DNA from: Cytobacillus sp. FSL H8-0458
GTDB taxonomy: Bacteria; Bacillota; Bacilli; Bacillales; Cytobacillaceae
Assembly (NCBI RefSeq): GCF_038002165.1
Contig: NZ_JBBOBR010000003.1
Span: forward strand, 84,334 to 148,333
DNA: 64,000 nt
Reading direction: 5' to 3'
The translations under genes and the position numbers were made by a program. Below, piece after piece: positions 53,095-61,654 of the stretch. Within the stretch, counting starts at the first letter, position 1; every line of letters begins with the position of its first letter. A model generated the notes under the pieces. That model was not told the origin of the DNA. It did not search any database and saw only the letters and a list, made by a program, of their open reading frames with translations.

Positions 53095-56000
53095 TTATTT
53101 TATTATCTTTTCGTTTATTAATTTTCCAATTTCACTTTGGTTGTCAGGAAGAAAGAGAGTCAAGTTTTCTAATTTACTCTTATTTAATTGAGCATTGTTA
53201 GAGACTGACTGTAGTTCTTTTTTGACTTGTCCTGCAATATAAAACTTCAAGAAGGTTAAGTCGTAATCTTGCAAATTTGACTTTGGTTTAACTGTTCCTG
53301 ATACGTCTGATATATAGAAGGAATTATATTGGCCATTTTCATTCTTCTCATCAAATAATTGAATCGTCCCTGCTTTTGCTCCTTTTCTGCTCCATATTAA
53401 AGAAGGGCCGTTAACTTTTACTTTACCTTCAATATTGTCAGATACATAATAAGCCGGTCCATCAGTAGCTGCGGTAAAAACAGGTATTGAACCTGGATTT
53501 AGGTAAGCATCTTCTTTAGAAAATTGGGTACCTTGGATAATATCAAATTTATCCATTAACTTAATAGCATCATATTGATTGGATGTAAATGTATTTCTAA
53601 AGAAGTCTATCATATCATCCTCAGTAACAATTTCCATATCATCCAATATTTCTTGCAAATCTTCAATTAATATAGACTGTTCTTTTATACCTAGATAATT
53701 AGAGCTATCTATGTTTAAGTCAACATCGTCAATTAACTCAATTTTAAACATTAAGATTTTTTGCTCACCAAGAATGAACGTTTCTTCAATGTTATCAACC
53801 GATTTCAATAACTCTCTTTCACTAGGGGTTAGTTTTACCTCAGATAACAATTCTTTTACAAAATTGCTATCAATCGGTCCGGATATTAATTCCGATTTTT
53901 CTTCCTCTGTCTTGTTAGATAAAAATTCACTTATTTTATTTTCAAGACTAGCTTTTCGGATAATAACCTTTTGCTCTCGAGTTATTCTTTCAATTTCATA
54001 ATAACCCCATTTTTTACCTTTTTTCTTCTCCCAACCATCTTTTACCCATACTTCTTTCAATCTTTCTTGGTCCCATTCTGGATTATATACAAATGTACTA
54101 TAAGTCCATGCTCTTTCTAGTTTAGACATATACTTTGTTTCACCATCTGTATACGGTTCAAAACTAGGTTCAAAATCATTATGAATAAATTCAACTACTC
54201 GTTTCTTTTTGTCCACAGGGTACTTTATCTCTACTTCTCTCAAATGGTTCGTTCTGTACCTATTCTGTGAATTTGCCCTTCCATCACTATTAGATGAATA
54301 CATAAAGGTTTTAAAGTCCAAGTTTCTACTATAACTAAATTCATCAGGGGCAATTTTTTGGATTACTAATACATATGTTTTCTCCATAGCATATGGAGCA
54401 AAAGTATAGTCAGGTAAACTAATGATAGATAAAATATCACAACGAGAGATTAAATAGTCTCTAATTGGTTTATTTGTTGCATTTTCTAAGATGGAATCTG
54501 GAACAATTATAATTCCTACGCCACCCTCTTTAACCCTTTTTCCATTCTTTAATGTCGCAGGTTTTAGTAAATCAATACATTCTCGCAATGCATTTACCTC
54601 TAGAGAGTTTCCGTAAATCTTAGCACCCTGCTCTATAATCTGTTCATTTGCCTCTGTAACCTTTCCATACGGAACATTAGTTATTAGTAAATCAACATTA
54701 CCTAAGCTACGTTCGTCTTTGTTAGGCGTTAGCAAATCCAGCTTACTCAGTGCATATTCTTCTAGCAATGTTTCAAGACTTTCATTGTTCTCTATCTTTG
54801 TATCTATCAAGTCTTCAATTTCTTTGATATCAACATTGATTTTGGTTCCCGCATACATCATTAAAAAGTTCTTAATATCTGAATAACTGGCTCTTAGCTT
54901 GCGTTTGATTTTAGTAACATCATCTGGTCCCAAAACATTGACATCGTACTTGTTTTTTTTATGATTTTCATACAAGAAATGTTTTCTCCAATTTATCGAA
55001 GTTTTCACTTTAGATAAATTAGCATTTATGTTTCCTATTAGGTATAGATTTAATTCTGCAGATAATGTGCCATTTTTATCGAATCCCCATAAGGAATTTG
55101 AAACAACATCCCCTACCTTGCTAAGTCCTATATCTAGCTGTGAATTGATAAAATTTACATATTCGTATAAGAAACCGCCTGAACCACAGAAAGGGTCTAA
55201 GACCACTTTATCTTTTAATTCTTCTTCTCCCCAATTCAAATAATTATTGAACACCGCAGAAATTATGGGTCTAATAGTATGTCTTGGGGTGTAATATTCA
55301 CCTTGTTCTTTTTTCGTATCCTTAGTCGCCAATTCTTCATAAATGAAACCGTACAAATCCATGCCTCGCTCTTGACTTAATTCATACAATTGGGATGAAG
55401 TCTCTTCATAAAGACGTACAATCTTTTTTTGGTCTTCAGTGTCAGATATATCGTTATCTAACGCTCTCCACATTTCATATAATTTAATGTCAAACTCGAA
55501 TTGAGATTCTCTAAGTAATTTAGTTGCAAGATAGAGGTCGTTCTCTTTTGTAGAACCATAAATACATGCAAGAATAGTCATAATAAATGCTTTATTCTTT
55601 TGCAGCTTCTCATGACCCCTAATAATTCGAGCAATGTCACCCACTATTTTTTTCTCTTCAATTTCTCTATCTATTTGTTGCTTAACAGGGAATAAAGAGT
55701 GTATTTTATTTATTACTTCATCTCGCTCAGCACTAACTTTTAATTTATCAAAGATTACAATTTCACTTTTATCATCAATATTATAAAGAGAAATATATAT
55801 TTCTTGTCCATCAAATACGATGAGCCTAATATCTCGTTGGGATATGTTAGCTACTACCCTTTTTTGTGAATCTGTTAAAGTTTCGCTTGTAAAACCTTCA
55901 ACATAATTCTTAATTTGCTTTATTCCTTGTTCTAAATTCCCAGTTGATTCTAGCTCTAAGAGTCCACAAAAGCTTTCATACTTATCAGAAGAGAATAAAT

Positions 56001-56241
56001 AGCCATCACACGAGCCTCTTCCTACATTCCCTTTAGTATAGGAAGGAATAATACTATCAATCTCAGCGAATCCTGTCCTTTTAACCTTGAAAGAATAACC
56101 TCGAAAATTCATCACTAACCTAAAGAAGCTATATACAATATCTTCAAAGCATGTTTCACTTCCCAAATACTCAGGCAATTTCAGTGTATTAGGGCTTTTA
56201 ATTATAGATTCTTCTTTAACAGGCTGTATCCTTACAGTCAA
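53095..56241 (-). CDS. N6-adenine DNA methyltransferase with specificity domain (type IIG/I-like)
   Basis: A protein of about 1048 residues. Residues about 20-190 resemble a type I/IIG nuclease domain (CDGYLFSS, then LLELESTGNLEQGIKQI), but the E-x-K lysine is not seen. Residues about 270-690 are the methyltransferase: the motif I region VVLDPFCGSGGFLYEYVNF (about 345), and motif IV NVDLLITNVPYGK (about 520). Residues about 860-1048 look like one HsdS-type recognition domain (SIPVFTAATDGPAYYVSDNI, SNNAQLNKSKLENLTLFLP). It should methylate adenine at a target site, as part of restriction-modification. TTG 56241 is spaced 8 bases after GAGGAG; a GTG at 56250 overlaps that site. It is the first cargo gene next to rlmH. 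Confidence 0.85.
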   Translation of the reverse strand: MTVRIQPVKEESIIKSPNTLKLPEYLGSETCFEDIVYSFFRLVMNFRGYSFKVKRTGFAEIDSIIPSYTKGNVGRGSCDGYLFSSDKYESFCGLLELESTGNLEQGIKQIKNYVEGFTSETLTDSQKRVVANISQRDIRLIVFDGQEIYISLYNIDDKSEIVIFDKLKVSAERDEVINKIHSLFPVKQQIDREIEEKKIVGDIARIIRGHEKLQKNKAFIMTILACIYGSTKENDLYLATKLLRESQFEFDIKLYEMWRALDNDISDTEDQKKIVRLYEETSSQLYELSQERGMDLYGFIYEELATKDTKKEQGEYYTPRHTIRPIISAVFNNYLNWGEEELKDKVVLDPFCGSGGFLYEYVNFINSQLDIGLSKVGDVVSNSLWGFDKNGTLSAELNLYLIGNINANLSKVKTSINWRKHFLYENHKKNKYDVNVLGPDDVTKIKRKLRASYSDIKNFLMMYAGTKINVDIKEIEDLIDTKIENNESLETLLEEYALSKLDLLTPNKDERSLGNVDLLITNVPYGKVTEANEQIIEQGAKIYGNSLEVNALRECIDLLKPATLKNGKRVKEGGVGIIIVPDSILENATNKPIRDYLISRCDILSIISLPDYTFAPYAMEKTYVLVIQKIAPDEFSYSRNLDFKTFMYSSNSDGRANSQNRYRTNHLREVEIKYPVDKKKRVVEFIHNDFEPSFEPYTDGETKYMSKLERAWTYSTFVYNPEWDQERLKEVWVKDGWEKKKGKKWGYYEIERITREQKVIIRKASLENKISEFLSNKTEEEKSELISGPIDSNFVKELLSEVKLTPSERELLKSVDNIEETFILGEQKILMFKIELIDDVDLNIDSSNYLGIKEQSILIEDLQEILDDMEIVTEDDMIDFFRNTFTSNQYDAIKLMDKFDIIQGTQFSKEDAYLNPGSIPVFTAATDGPAYYVSDNIEGKVKVNGPSLIWSRKGAKAGTIQLFDEKNENGQYNSFYISDVSGTVKPKSNLQDYDLTFLKFYIAGQVKKELQSVSNNAQLNKSKLENLTLFLPDNQSEIGKLINEKIIK

Positions 56242-56283
56242 ATAAATCACTCCTCAAATTAACTCTAAGAATAAATTAACACT

Positions 56284-56334
56284 AAAAGAACCTTTTGTCC
56301 AACTATTTCTTTATTTCCGTTGGACAAAAGGTTC
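56284..56334 (-). terminator. Hairpin between rlmH and the methyltransferase gene
   Basis: GAACCTTTTGTCCAAC and GTTGGACAAAAGGTTC form a perfect 16-bp stem with a 15-base loop, then TTTTAGTG on the minus strand. It lies inside the element and ends the rlmH transcript in place of the original downstream sequence. Confidence 0.8.
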
Positions 56335-56353
56335 AACAAGTTAAATTTTTGAG

Positions 56354-56368
56354 TAAAAACCTCATTTA
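56354..56368 (-). repeat. Right terminal inverted repeat of the element
   Basis: On the minus strand TAAATGAGGTTTTTA, identical to the copy at 43475-43489 in inverted orientation. Its TAA is the rlmH stop codon. Confidence 0.85.
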
Positions 56369-56386
56369 CTTATGGTACGGTTCCCC
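56366..56386 (-). other. Inner attachment site (3' end of rlmH)
   Basis: GGGGAACCGTACCATAAGTA followed by A encodes the final GEPYHK-stop of RlmH. This is the same place, and almost the same sequence, as the SCC attachment site at the end of staphylococcal orfX/rlmH. Confidence 0.88.
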
Positions 56387-56845
56387 CCGATTTATCCGAA
56401 AAGCCCGATAAACCTGCTCCAGTAAAATCAGCTTCATCAACTGATGCGGGAACGTCATCTTCGAAAAAGACAGCTTCTCATCCGCCCGCTGCAAAACCTC
56501 CTGGCTCAGCCCCAGAGATCCGCCAATGACAAACGCAATCTTGCTTTTCCCGTATGTAGCCAGTTTATCAAGAGTATCAGCAAGCTCTTCCGAAGATTTC
56601 ATCTTCCCTTCGATCGCCAAAGCAATAACATGAGCATCTGGATGAATTTTTGCCAGTATTCGCTCGCCTTCTTTTTGCTTGACCTGAACCATTTCTGTTT
56701 CGCTTAGTTCTTCAGGTGCTTTTTCATCGGGAACCTCGATGATGTCCATTTTGGCGTAGGCCGACAGTCTTTTCAGGTATTCGTCAATTCCCTGCTTCAG
56801 GTATTTTTCTTTTAGCTTTCCAACCGTAATGATTGAGATATTCAC
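56366..56845 (-). CDS. rlmH: 23S rRNA (pseudouridine-1915-N3) methyltransferase RlmH
   Basis: A protein of 159 residues of the SPOUT family, equal in length to other RlmH proteins. It has the start [27 protein letters not shown] block, the SAM-binding knot [13 protein letters not shown] (about 104-116) and the C-terminal [13 protein letters not shown]. It methylates pseudouridine 1915 in helix 69 of 23S rRNA. Its last codons form the attachment site of the inserted element, yet the full C-terminus, including the functionally important YHK end, is intact, so the enzyme should still work. In Staphylococcus this gene is called orfX. Confidence 0.97.
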   Translation of the reverse strand: MNISIITVGKLKEKYLKQGIDEYLKRLSAYAKMDIIEVPDEKAPEELSETEMVQVKQKEGERILAKIHPDAHVIALAIEGKMKSSEELADTLDKLATYGKSKIAFVIGGSLGLSQEVLQRADEKLSFSKMTFPHQLMKLILLEQVYRAFRINRGEPYHK

Positions 56846-56925
56846 AGCATGTCCTCACTTTACAAACAAGATATCCACAGAAGTTATCCACATGTCCACA
56901 TTTTTCATCCACATGTTGTATGAGA

Positions 56926-57087
56926 TCACTCGTTCGCTACAACATATATTGCAGTATTTTGACAATATTCACAGGTTGTTGATAACTTTTTATCCTCTTC
57001 AAGTTTTGTTAATTGCGGGAATGTTTCGTACTCATCCACCACTATATCTATTGCCAGATCAACGTGTTCGTCACAGCAGTAAATCAT
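56926..57087 (-). CDS. CxxH/CxxC small protein
   Basis: A protein of 53 residues starting at ATG 57087 behind AAGGAG: MIYCCDEHVDLAIDIVVDEY and ending CEYCQNTAIYVVANE. A CCDEH and a CEYC pair suggest a small zinc site. Bacillus genomes carry this small family between htrC and rlmH, so position and motifs agree. Function unknown. It lies 80 bases before rlmH on the same strand. Confidence 0.85.
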   Translation of the reverse strand: MIYCCDEHVDLAIDIVVDEYETFPQLTKLEEDKKLSTTCEYCQNTAIYVVANE

Positions 57088-57197
57088 TTTCAGTATGCTC
57101 CTTTTTAGGCCGGCAGCCTGTTTTTTTATCCGATCTGTGGATAAATTTTATTTTCGCGTATTTATATAAGTTATCCACATCTCATCTTATCAAAACA

Positions 57198-57229
57198 ATA
57201 AAAAACAGGAAAGCGATTGCCGCTTTCCC
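57198..57229 (-). terminator. Terminator of htrC
   Basis: GGAAAGCG and CGCTTTCC form an 8-bp stem with a 5-base loop; on the minus strand it is followed by TGTTTTTTATTG. It lies just after the htrC stop. Confidence 0.85.
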
Positions 57230-57243
57230 ATTTAGTCTTTCCA

Positions 57244-58473
57244 TTAAAATGTCTCGCCGCTCAGCTTCATCGTTACTTCCTGGGTTTTGCCGTCGCGGTA
57301 TATTTTGATTTTCATCTGGTCGCCTACTGATTTTTTCGTATAGAGATGCTGGCGCAGTTCAATAATGTCTTTGATTTCCTGTCCATCCATCTCGACAATG
57401 ACATCCATTTCCTTCAATCCAGCCTGTGCCGCTGGAGAGTTCGGTTCTACAGATGTGATGGCCACACCGGATTTCACATCCTTCGGCAGTTTCAGCGCTT
57501 CCTGCTGGTAGTAGCCAGGAATCTCATTAACAGATGCCAGCTGCACGCCCATATACGGACGTTTGACTTCTCCGAACTTTTCCAAGTCATCAATGACTGG
57601 TCTTGCGTAGTTAATTGGGATTGCCAATCCGATTCCTTCTACAGCGCTCTCCGCAATTTTCATGGAGTTGATGCCGATGAGCTGGCCGCTGATATTAACC
57701 AGCGCTCCGCCGCTGTTCCCCGGGTTGATCGCGGCATCTGTCTGCAGAACCTCTGCCTGCCAGTCTACTGTTCCATTCTGGTCAATATCAACCGGTATGG
57801 CACGCTCCAGTCCAGAGATGATTCCCTGTGTGACTGAGCCGGAGAACTGGCCAAGAGGGTTCCCGATGGCAATGACAGGCTCGCCTGGCTTCAGTGTGTC
57901 TGAATCGCCAAATTCGGCTACCGTTTTAATTTCCTTTCCTTCTACCTCAAGCACGGCAAGATCCGTCCAAATATCGCTGCCTACCAGTCTTGCCGGCAGC
58001 TTGGTGCCATCCTCCAGGCTTACTTCCAATTCCTGAGCACCTTCGACCACATGGTGGTTTGTGACGATGAAGGCTGTATTTCCTTCCTTCTTATAAATAA
58101 CGCCTGAACCTGTTCCGGCAGGCTGTCCGGCACTGCCGTTTCCTTCATTCGACCAGAAGCCGGCTGTCTGGATGTTCGTAATGCTTACAACCGCATCCCC
58201 GGCTTTGTCTACTGCCTTAGTTACATCGGTTGTCACATCGACTGAGACATTCTGAGTCCTGGCATTATTGTTATCCCCGGCTGCCTCATCCTGCAGCTTT
58301 TCATCCGGTTCAACCGTATAAGGGAGCACGTCGTAGTCAGCAAGCTTTGGCACTGCCACCACGACCAGAATGGCCCCTAGTATGATGCCAACAAGGCTGG
58401 CCAGGAAGTATCCGCCCTTGTTGCCTTTTTGCCCTTTATAACGGTTCTGATGATCTTGATCATAATAGCCCAA
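57244..58473 (-). CDS. htrC: HtrC, membrane-anchored HtrA/DegP-type serine protease
   Basis: A protein of 409 residues. A cytoplasmic start is followed by one membrane segment (about 25-45). The trypsin-like domain has His in TNHHVVEG (about 142), Asp in DLAVLEV (about 173) and Ser in GNSGGAL (about 252), and one C-terminal PDZ domain (about 310-400, VEPNSPAAQAGLKEMDVIVE). It is the surface quality-control protease of the wal cluster (YyxA in B. subtilis). The start codon is TTG 58473 after GGATGGG. It has its own terminator and follows a terminator behind walJ. Confidence 0.94.
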   Translation of the reverse strand: MGYYDQDHQNRYKGQKGNKGGYFLASLVGIILGAILVVVAVPKLADYDVLPYTVEPDEKLQDEAAGDNNNARTQNVSVDVTTDVTKAVDKAGDAVVSITNIQTAGFWSNEGNGSAGQPAGTGSGVIYKKEGNTAFIVTNHHVVEGAQELEVSLEDGTKLPARLVGSDIWTDLAVLEVEGKEIKTVAEFGDSDTLKPGEPVIAIGNPLGQFSGSVTQGIISGLERAIPVDIDQNGTVDWQAEVLQTDAAINPGNSGGALVNISGQLIGINSMKIAESAVEGIGLAIPINYARPVIDDLEKFGEVKRPYMGVQLASVNEIPGYYQQEALKLPKDVKSGVAITSVEPNSPAAQAGLKEMDVIVEMDGQEIKDIIELRQHLYTKKSVGDQMKIKIYRDGKTQEVTMKLSGETF

Positions 58474-58643
58474 ACTGCACCCATCCTTTCTTTCTTTTGC
58501 AAAAAAACGGCTGTTTTTAATATAAATGCTAAAACTTAGTCTTCCTTTATACCCAATATTATACTCTTCTGTTTTTAGAAATCTAACAAAAACGCACTCG
58601 CCACAGCAATCTTACGACTTTGTTCATACTTTATTAAAATTCC

Positions 58644-58703
58644 CTCAAAAAAGAAAAAGAGAAATACACGAAAGACAGCTGTCTCTCTGTGTATTCCTCT
58701 TTT
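58644..58703 (-). terminator. Terminator of the wal operon
   Basis: A long hairpin (AAAGAG, AATACAC, GACAG pairing with CTGTCTTTC, GTGTATT, CTCTTT) directly after the walJ stop, followed by TTCTTTTTTG on the minus strand. It separates walRKHIJ from htrC. Confidence 0.85.
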
Positions 58704-58712
58704 GATTTATGT

Positions 58713-59507
58713 TTAAACGGCTGTTAAAATTGTCGGCACCTTTGGATCGGTATCAAAAAGGTCGAATTGTTCACCGACAATGATTCCGCGGCTTTCCAGT
58801 GTCTGGGCTACAGACATTCTCGCCAGATCCTTAATATTGTTATCCTGGCTTAAATGGGCAAGATAAAAGCTCTTCGTCCGGTCGCCGGCCACTTCACTCA
58901 TCGCCAGCGCCGCATCCTCATTGGATACATGGCCGACATCGCTTAGGATTCTTCTTTTAATATTCCACGGGTAGCGGCCCATGCGAAGCATCTGGACATC
59001 ATGATTGCTTTCAAAGACGTAAGCCTCTGCATTGGAAATCAGGCCTTTCATACGGTCGCTGACGTAGCCTGTATCGGTAATCAGGACAAGCTTTTTCCCG
59101 TTATGATGGAACACATAAAACATCGGGTCTGCTGCATCATGGGACACCCCGAAGGATTGAATATCCAGGGATCCGAATGTTTTCACGGCTTCCATATCAA
59201 AATGAAACTTCTGGTCAACCGGGACTTGCCCAATCAGTCCGTCCATGGCCAGCCATGTTTTTTCATTGGCATAGATCGGGAGGTTATACTTGCGGGCAAG
59301 AATCCCGACACCTTTGATATGGTCGCTATGCTCATGGGTCACCAGTATGCCTGAAAGCTTGCCGATGTCCCGGCCAATATGCTGAAATAATCCTTCCATT
59401 TGCTTCCCGCTTAAACCGGCATCCACCAGAAAAGAATGTTCCTCCGTCTCGACAAAGATTGCATTCCCAGTACTGCCGCTCGCGAGAACGCTGAATTGTA
59501 AAGACAT
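58713..59507 (-). CDS. walJ: WalJ, metallo-beta-lactamase-fold nuclease
   Basis: A protein of 264 residues with the MBL metal motif [10 protein letters not shown] (HxHxDH, about 57-66), the later His of FGVSHDA and the Asp in LITDTGY (about 143). This is the YycJ family, a 5'-3' exonuclease linked to DNA repair and to cell wall and division coordination. It follows walI by 7 bases and is the last gene of the wal operon before the terminator. Confidence 0.95.
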   Translation of the reverse strand: MSLQFSVLASGSTGNAIFVETEEHSFLVDAGLSGKQMEGLFQHIGRDIGKLSGILVTHEHSDHIKGVGILARKYNLPIYANEKTWLAMDGLIGQVPVDQKFHFDMEAVKTFGSLDIQSFGVSHDAADPMFYVFHHNGKKLVLITDTGYVSDRMKGLISNAEAYVFESNHDVQMLRMGRYPWNIKRRILSDVGHVSNEDAALAMSEVAGDRTKSFYLAHLSQDNNIKDLARMSVAQTLESRGIIVGEQFDLFDTDPKVPTILTAV

Positions 59508-59514
59508 GTTCTCC

Positions 59515-60327
59515 TCACTCCACTATTTTTTTCTCTTCGTTGTTCAGCTGAATAATTTTCCCTTGAAAGGCATCCACAAATAAATTCTCCTCGCCATTAA
59601 TGACAAATCGCCAGGCAGGCGTCAATAATTGTGAAGAACTCAAATGCACGAAGGTAAAATACCCCAGCTCTACATTTGTAATTTTTGACTTAGGCAGAAG
59701 CGAGCCATTCTTGTAAAGGGTCTCAACAGCCTTAATCGGCTGAATGACTTTTTCACTTTCTTCCTTCGACTCAATCTTTTCCAGGAGCGTCTGCTTGTAA
59801 GAGACAATTTCATTTTCATCATTCAAATAAAATGTGAGCTCGCCATTTAAGTTCATATAAAACATCTTGTCTTCGAATTCCTGATAATACGTGATTTTAT
59901 TACTGTCACGAGGCTTGTCCCAAAAGCGGTACTGATCCCCGAATAACACCCTGTTTTTGATAAAAGCGGATAATTCGGACGGACTGAATTTATCACTGAT
60001 CTTGATCGGTTCATCCAGAACTGAATTCAAGGTGGTTCCTTCTGAAATCGTTATCTCCTGGCCTTCAAGCTTCGTTTCTTTCAGATCCTCAAGATTTTCA
60101 ATATCGAATACCACCGGCTTAGCCCTCAAATAACGGTCTTTCGGTTTGCTTTTCGGAAGGGGTGACTCAAATGTGATCTCGGCACTCTTAAGCTGTTTTT
60201 CCAGGGATGCCTGGGCGATCGGTTCAAATTCACTGGCTTCCTTTATTTTGAAAAACTCGTACATCAGGTAAATATCCAGTACCAGGAAGGTTAAAATAAA
60301 GATTGTTTTGATCTTACTCCAATCCAT
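59515..60327 (-). CDS. walI: WalI (YycI), regulator of WalK
   Basis: A protein of 270 residues: one N-terminal membrane segment ([20 protein letters not shown], about 5-24) and an extracytoplasmic domain with the YycI repeat fold. WalI and WalH form a membrane complex that restrains or tunes the WalK kinase. Its start overlaps the end of walH by 14 bases, so translation is coupled. Confidence 0.94.
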   Translation of the reverse strand: MDWSKIKTIFILTFLVLDIYLMYEFFKIKEASEFEPIAQASLEKQLKSAEITFESPLPKSKPKDRYLRAKPVVFDIENLEDLKETKLEGQEITISEGTTLNSVLDEPIKISDKFSPSELSAFIKNRVLFGDQYRFWDKPRDSNKITYYQEFEDKMFYMNLNGELTFYLNDENEIVSYKQTLLEKIESKEESEKVIQPIKAVETLYKNGSLLPKSKITNVELGYFTFVHLSSSQLLTPAWRFVINGEENLFVDAFQGKIIQLNNEEKKIVE

Positions 60328-61654
60328 TATTCATCCCCCCTGTCTCATCAAGCGAAATGCTTTTCCATGTTCCTTCATAACGGTAAAACCAGGAAGGCTC
60401 CAGACGGATGAAAGTGGTCTGCGCTTCCTTGACCAGCATCATCTGATACCCCAGTCTTACATCCTCCAGCAATTCCGGATCGAATTCGTCAAGGGCTAAC
60501 AGGTACTCCATGACGCGGTTCCCGGAACTTAGAGATACTTCAGTTGGCGTTTCCGTACTCAGGCCAAGCTGGAAGCTGCTTCGAACATACTCATAAATTT
60601 CAGTTTGCCCCCAAGTCTGGCGGATCTCGGATAGTTTCGGATCATCGCTGAAAATAGGATAACCTGAAGATTCATACATCCGGAATACAACCTTATGATT
60701 CACTTCGTCTATTTCGGCAAATTGGTAATTATCTGTCCATCCCGAATGTCCATTAATGAAATCAATACTCCTTTTCAGGAGGTCGCCTGACGGAAAAGCA
60801 GGATTATCCCCGGCAGCAGGTTTGATATAACGAAGGGTATTTTTATCAGAATTCACTCTCAGCAAGCTTAAGGTATCATTATATTCATCCTCTGATTGCT
60901 GAAAACTTTTCTGCACGACACTCGGATCACTGAACAAGGCATTTTTGTATTGTTCAGAGTCCAATTTTTTCTCCAAATACTGATATCTCAGCATTTTGGT
61001 ATCCTGTGCGGGCAGGTAGATGGTTCTTTTATCAGATGGCTTATAAGCAAGATAGGCTCTATATTCCGGGTTATACTCCGCCAGATTGAAGTATTGGCTT
61101 TTGAAATTCTGAATAAAGGAAACAGGCACATGGCTACGATACACCTGCCGGTTATCCATTGAGACAAAATCAACAATTCCTTCTTTTTTACCCGTTTGCC
61201 TGGTATCAATGACAATGTGATCAAATTGAAAATCAGCGAGATTTTTATCGCCAATTATGATGACGGATTTGTATAAGTCAATCGGAACAGAATCCGGAAA
61301 CGCGAGAACCGCTTTTCCTTCATTATGAACAAACGATGGAAGGATGTCTGCTTCCTCTGAGATATTTTCAAAGTCAGAAAAATTCCAATCGCTGATTTCG
61401 GTAATAACCTTATCTATCTCACCAGGACTGACCGTCCCAAAGGTCTGTTTTTCCCCGAGATGGAATAAAAGGGTGTCCGGTCTTACAATCTGACTTACTT
61501 CTTTTTTCTCCGCAATTGTTACTTCCTGAACGGTATTTGCTTCTTTTTCAATCCGTTCAAAGTTTGGCTGGTAAGTCCAGAGATTCCAGGTCAGGAGGAC
61601 ACTTGTCACGACTAGAATGGTCAGTATGATAGATTTTATATTTTCATAACTCAT
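60314..61654 (-). CDS. walH: WalH (YycH), regulator of WalK
   Basis: A protein of 446 residues: one N-terminal membrane segment (IKSIILTILVVTSVLLTWNL, about 5-24), then the three-domain extracytoplasmic YycH protein. It acts with WalI to control WalK activity at the membrane. ATG 61654 overlaps the walK stop as ATGA; a TTG two codons earlier is not needed. Confidence 0.95.
   Translation of the reverse strand: MSYENIKSIILTILVVTSVLLTWNLWTYQPNFERIEKEANTVQEVTIAEKKEVSQIVRPDTLLFHLGEKQTFGTVSPGEIDKVITEISDWNFSDFENISEEADILPSFVHNEGKAVLAFPDSVPIDLYKSVIIIGDKNLADFQFDHIVIDTRQTGKKEGIVDFVSMDNRQVYRSHVPVSFIQNFKSQYFNLAEYNPEYRAYLAYKPSDKRTIYLPAQDTKMLRYQYLEKKLDSEQYKNALFSDPSVVQKSFQQSEDEYNDTLSLLRVNSDKNTLRYIKPAAGDNPAFPSGDLLKRSIDFINGHSGWTDNYQFAEIDEVNHKVVFRMYESSGYPIFSDDPKLSEIRQTWGQTEIYEYVRSSFQLGLSTETPTEVSLSSGNRVMEYLLALDEFDPELLEDVRLGYQMMLVKEAQTTFIRLEPSWFYRYEGTWKSISLDETGGMNNGLE

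Larger units (their letters stand above)
43444..56386 (-). mobile_element. SCC-like element inserted at the 3' end of rlmH
   Basis: The 12.9-kb segment is bounded by direct repeats that both encode GEPYHK-stop, the C-terminus of RlmH (43444-43464 and 56366-56386, 16 of 21 identical). It carries the same 15-bp inverted repeat near each end. It encodes a large serine recombinase, a recombinase-like partner, a D5-type primase/helicase and a RadC/JAB protein, a set typical of staphylococcal cassette chromosome (SCC) elements, which integrate at exactly this place. The cargo is a PLD-type nuclease, a large adenine methyltransferase and small unknown genes. All genes lie on the minus strand and are more AT-rich than the flanks. 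Calling it SCC-like is inference from structure; sequence relatedness of the recombinase to Ccr was judged by eye only. Confidence 0.88.
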
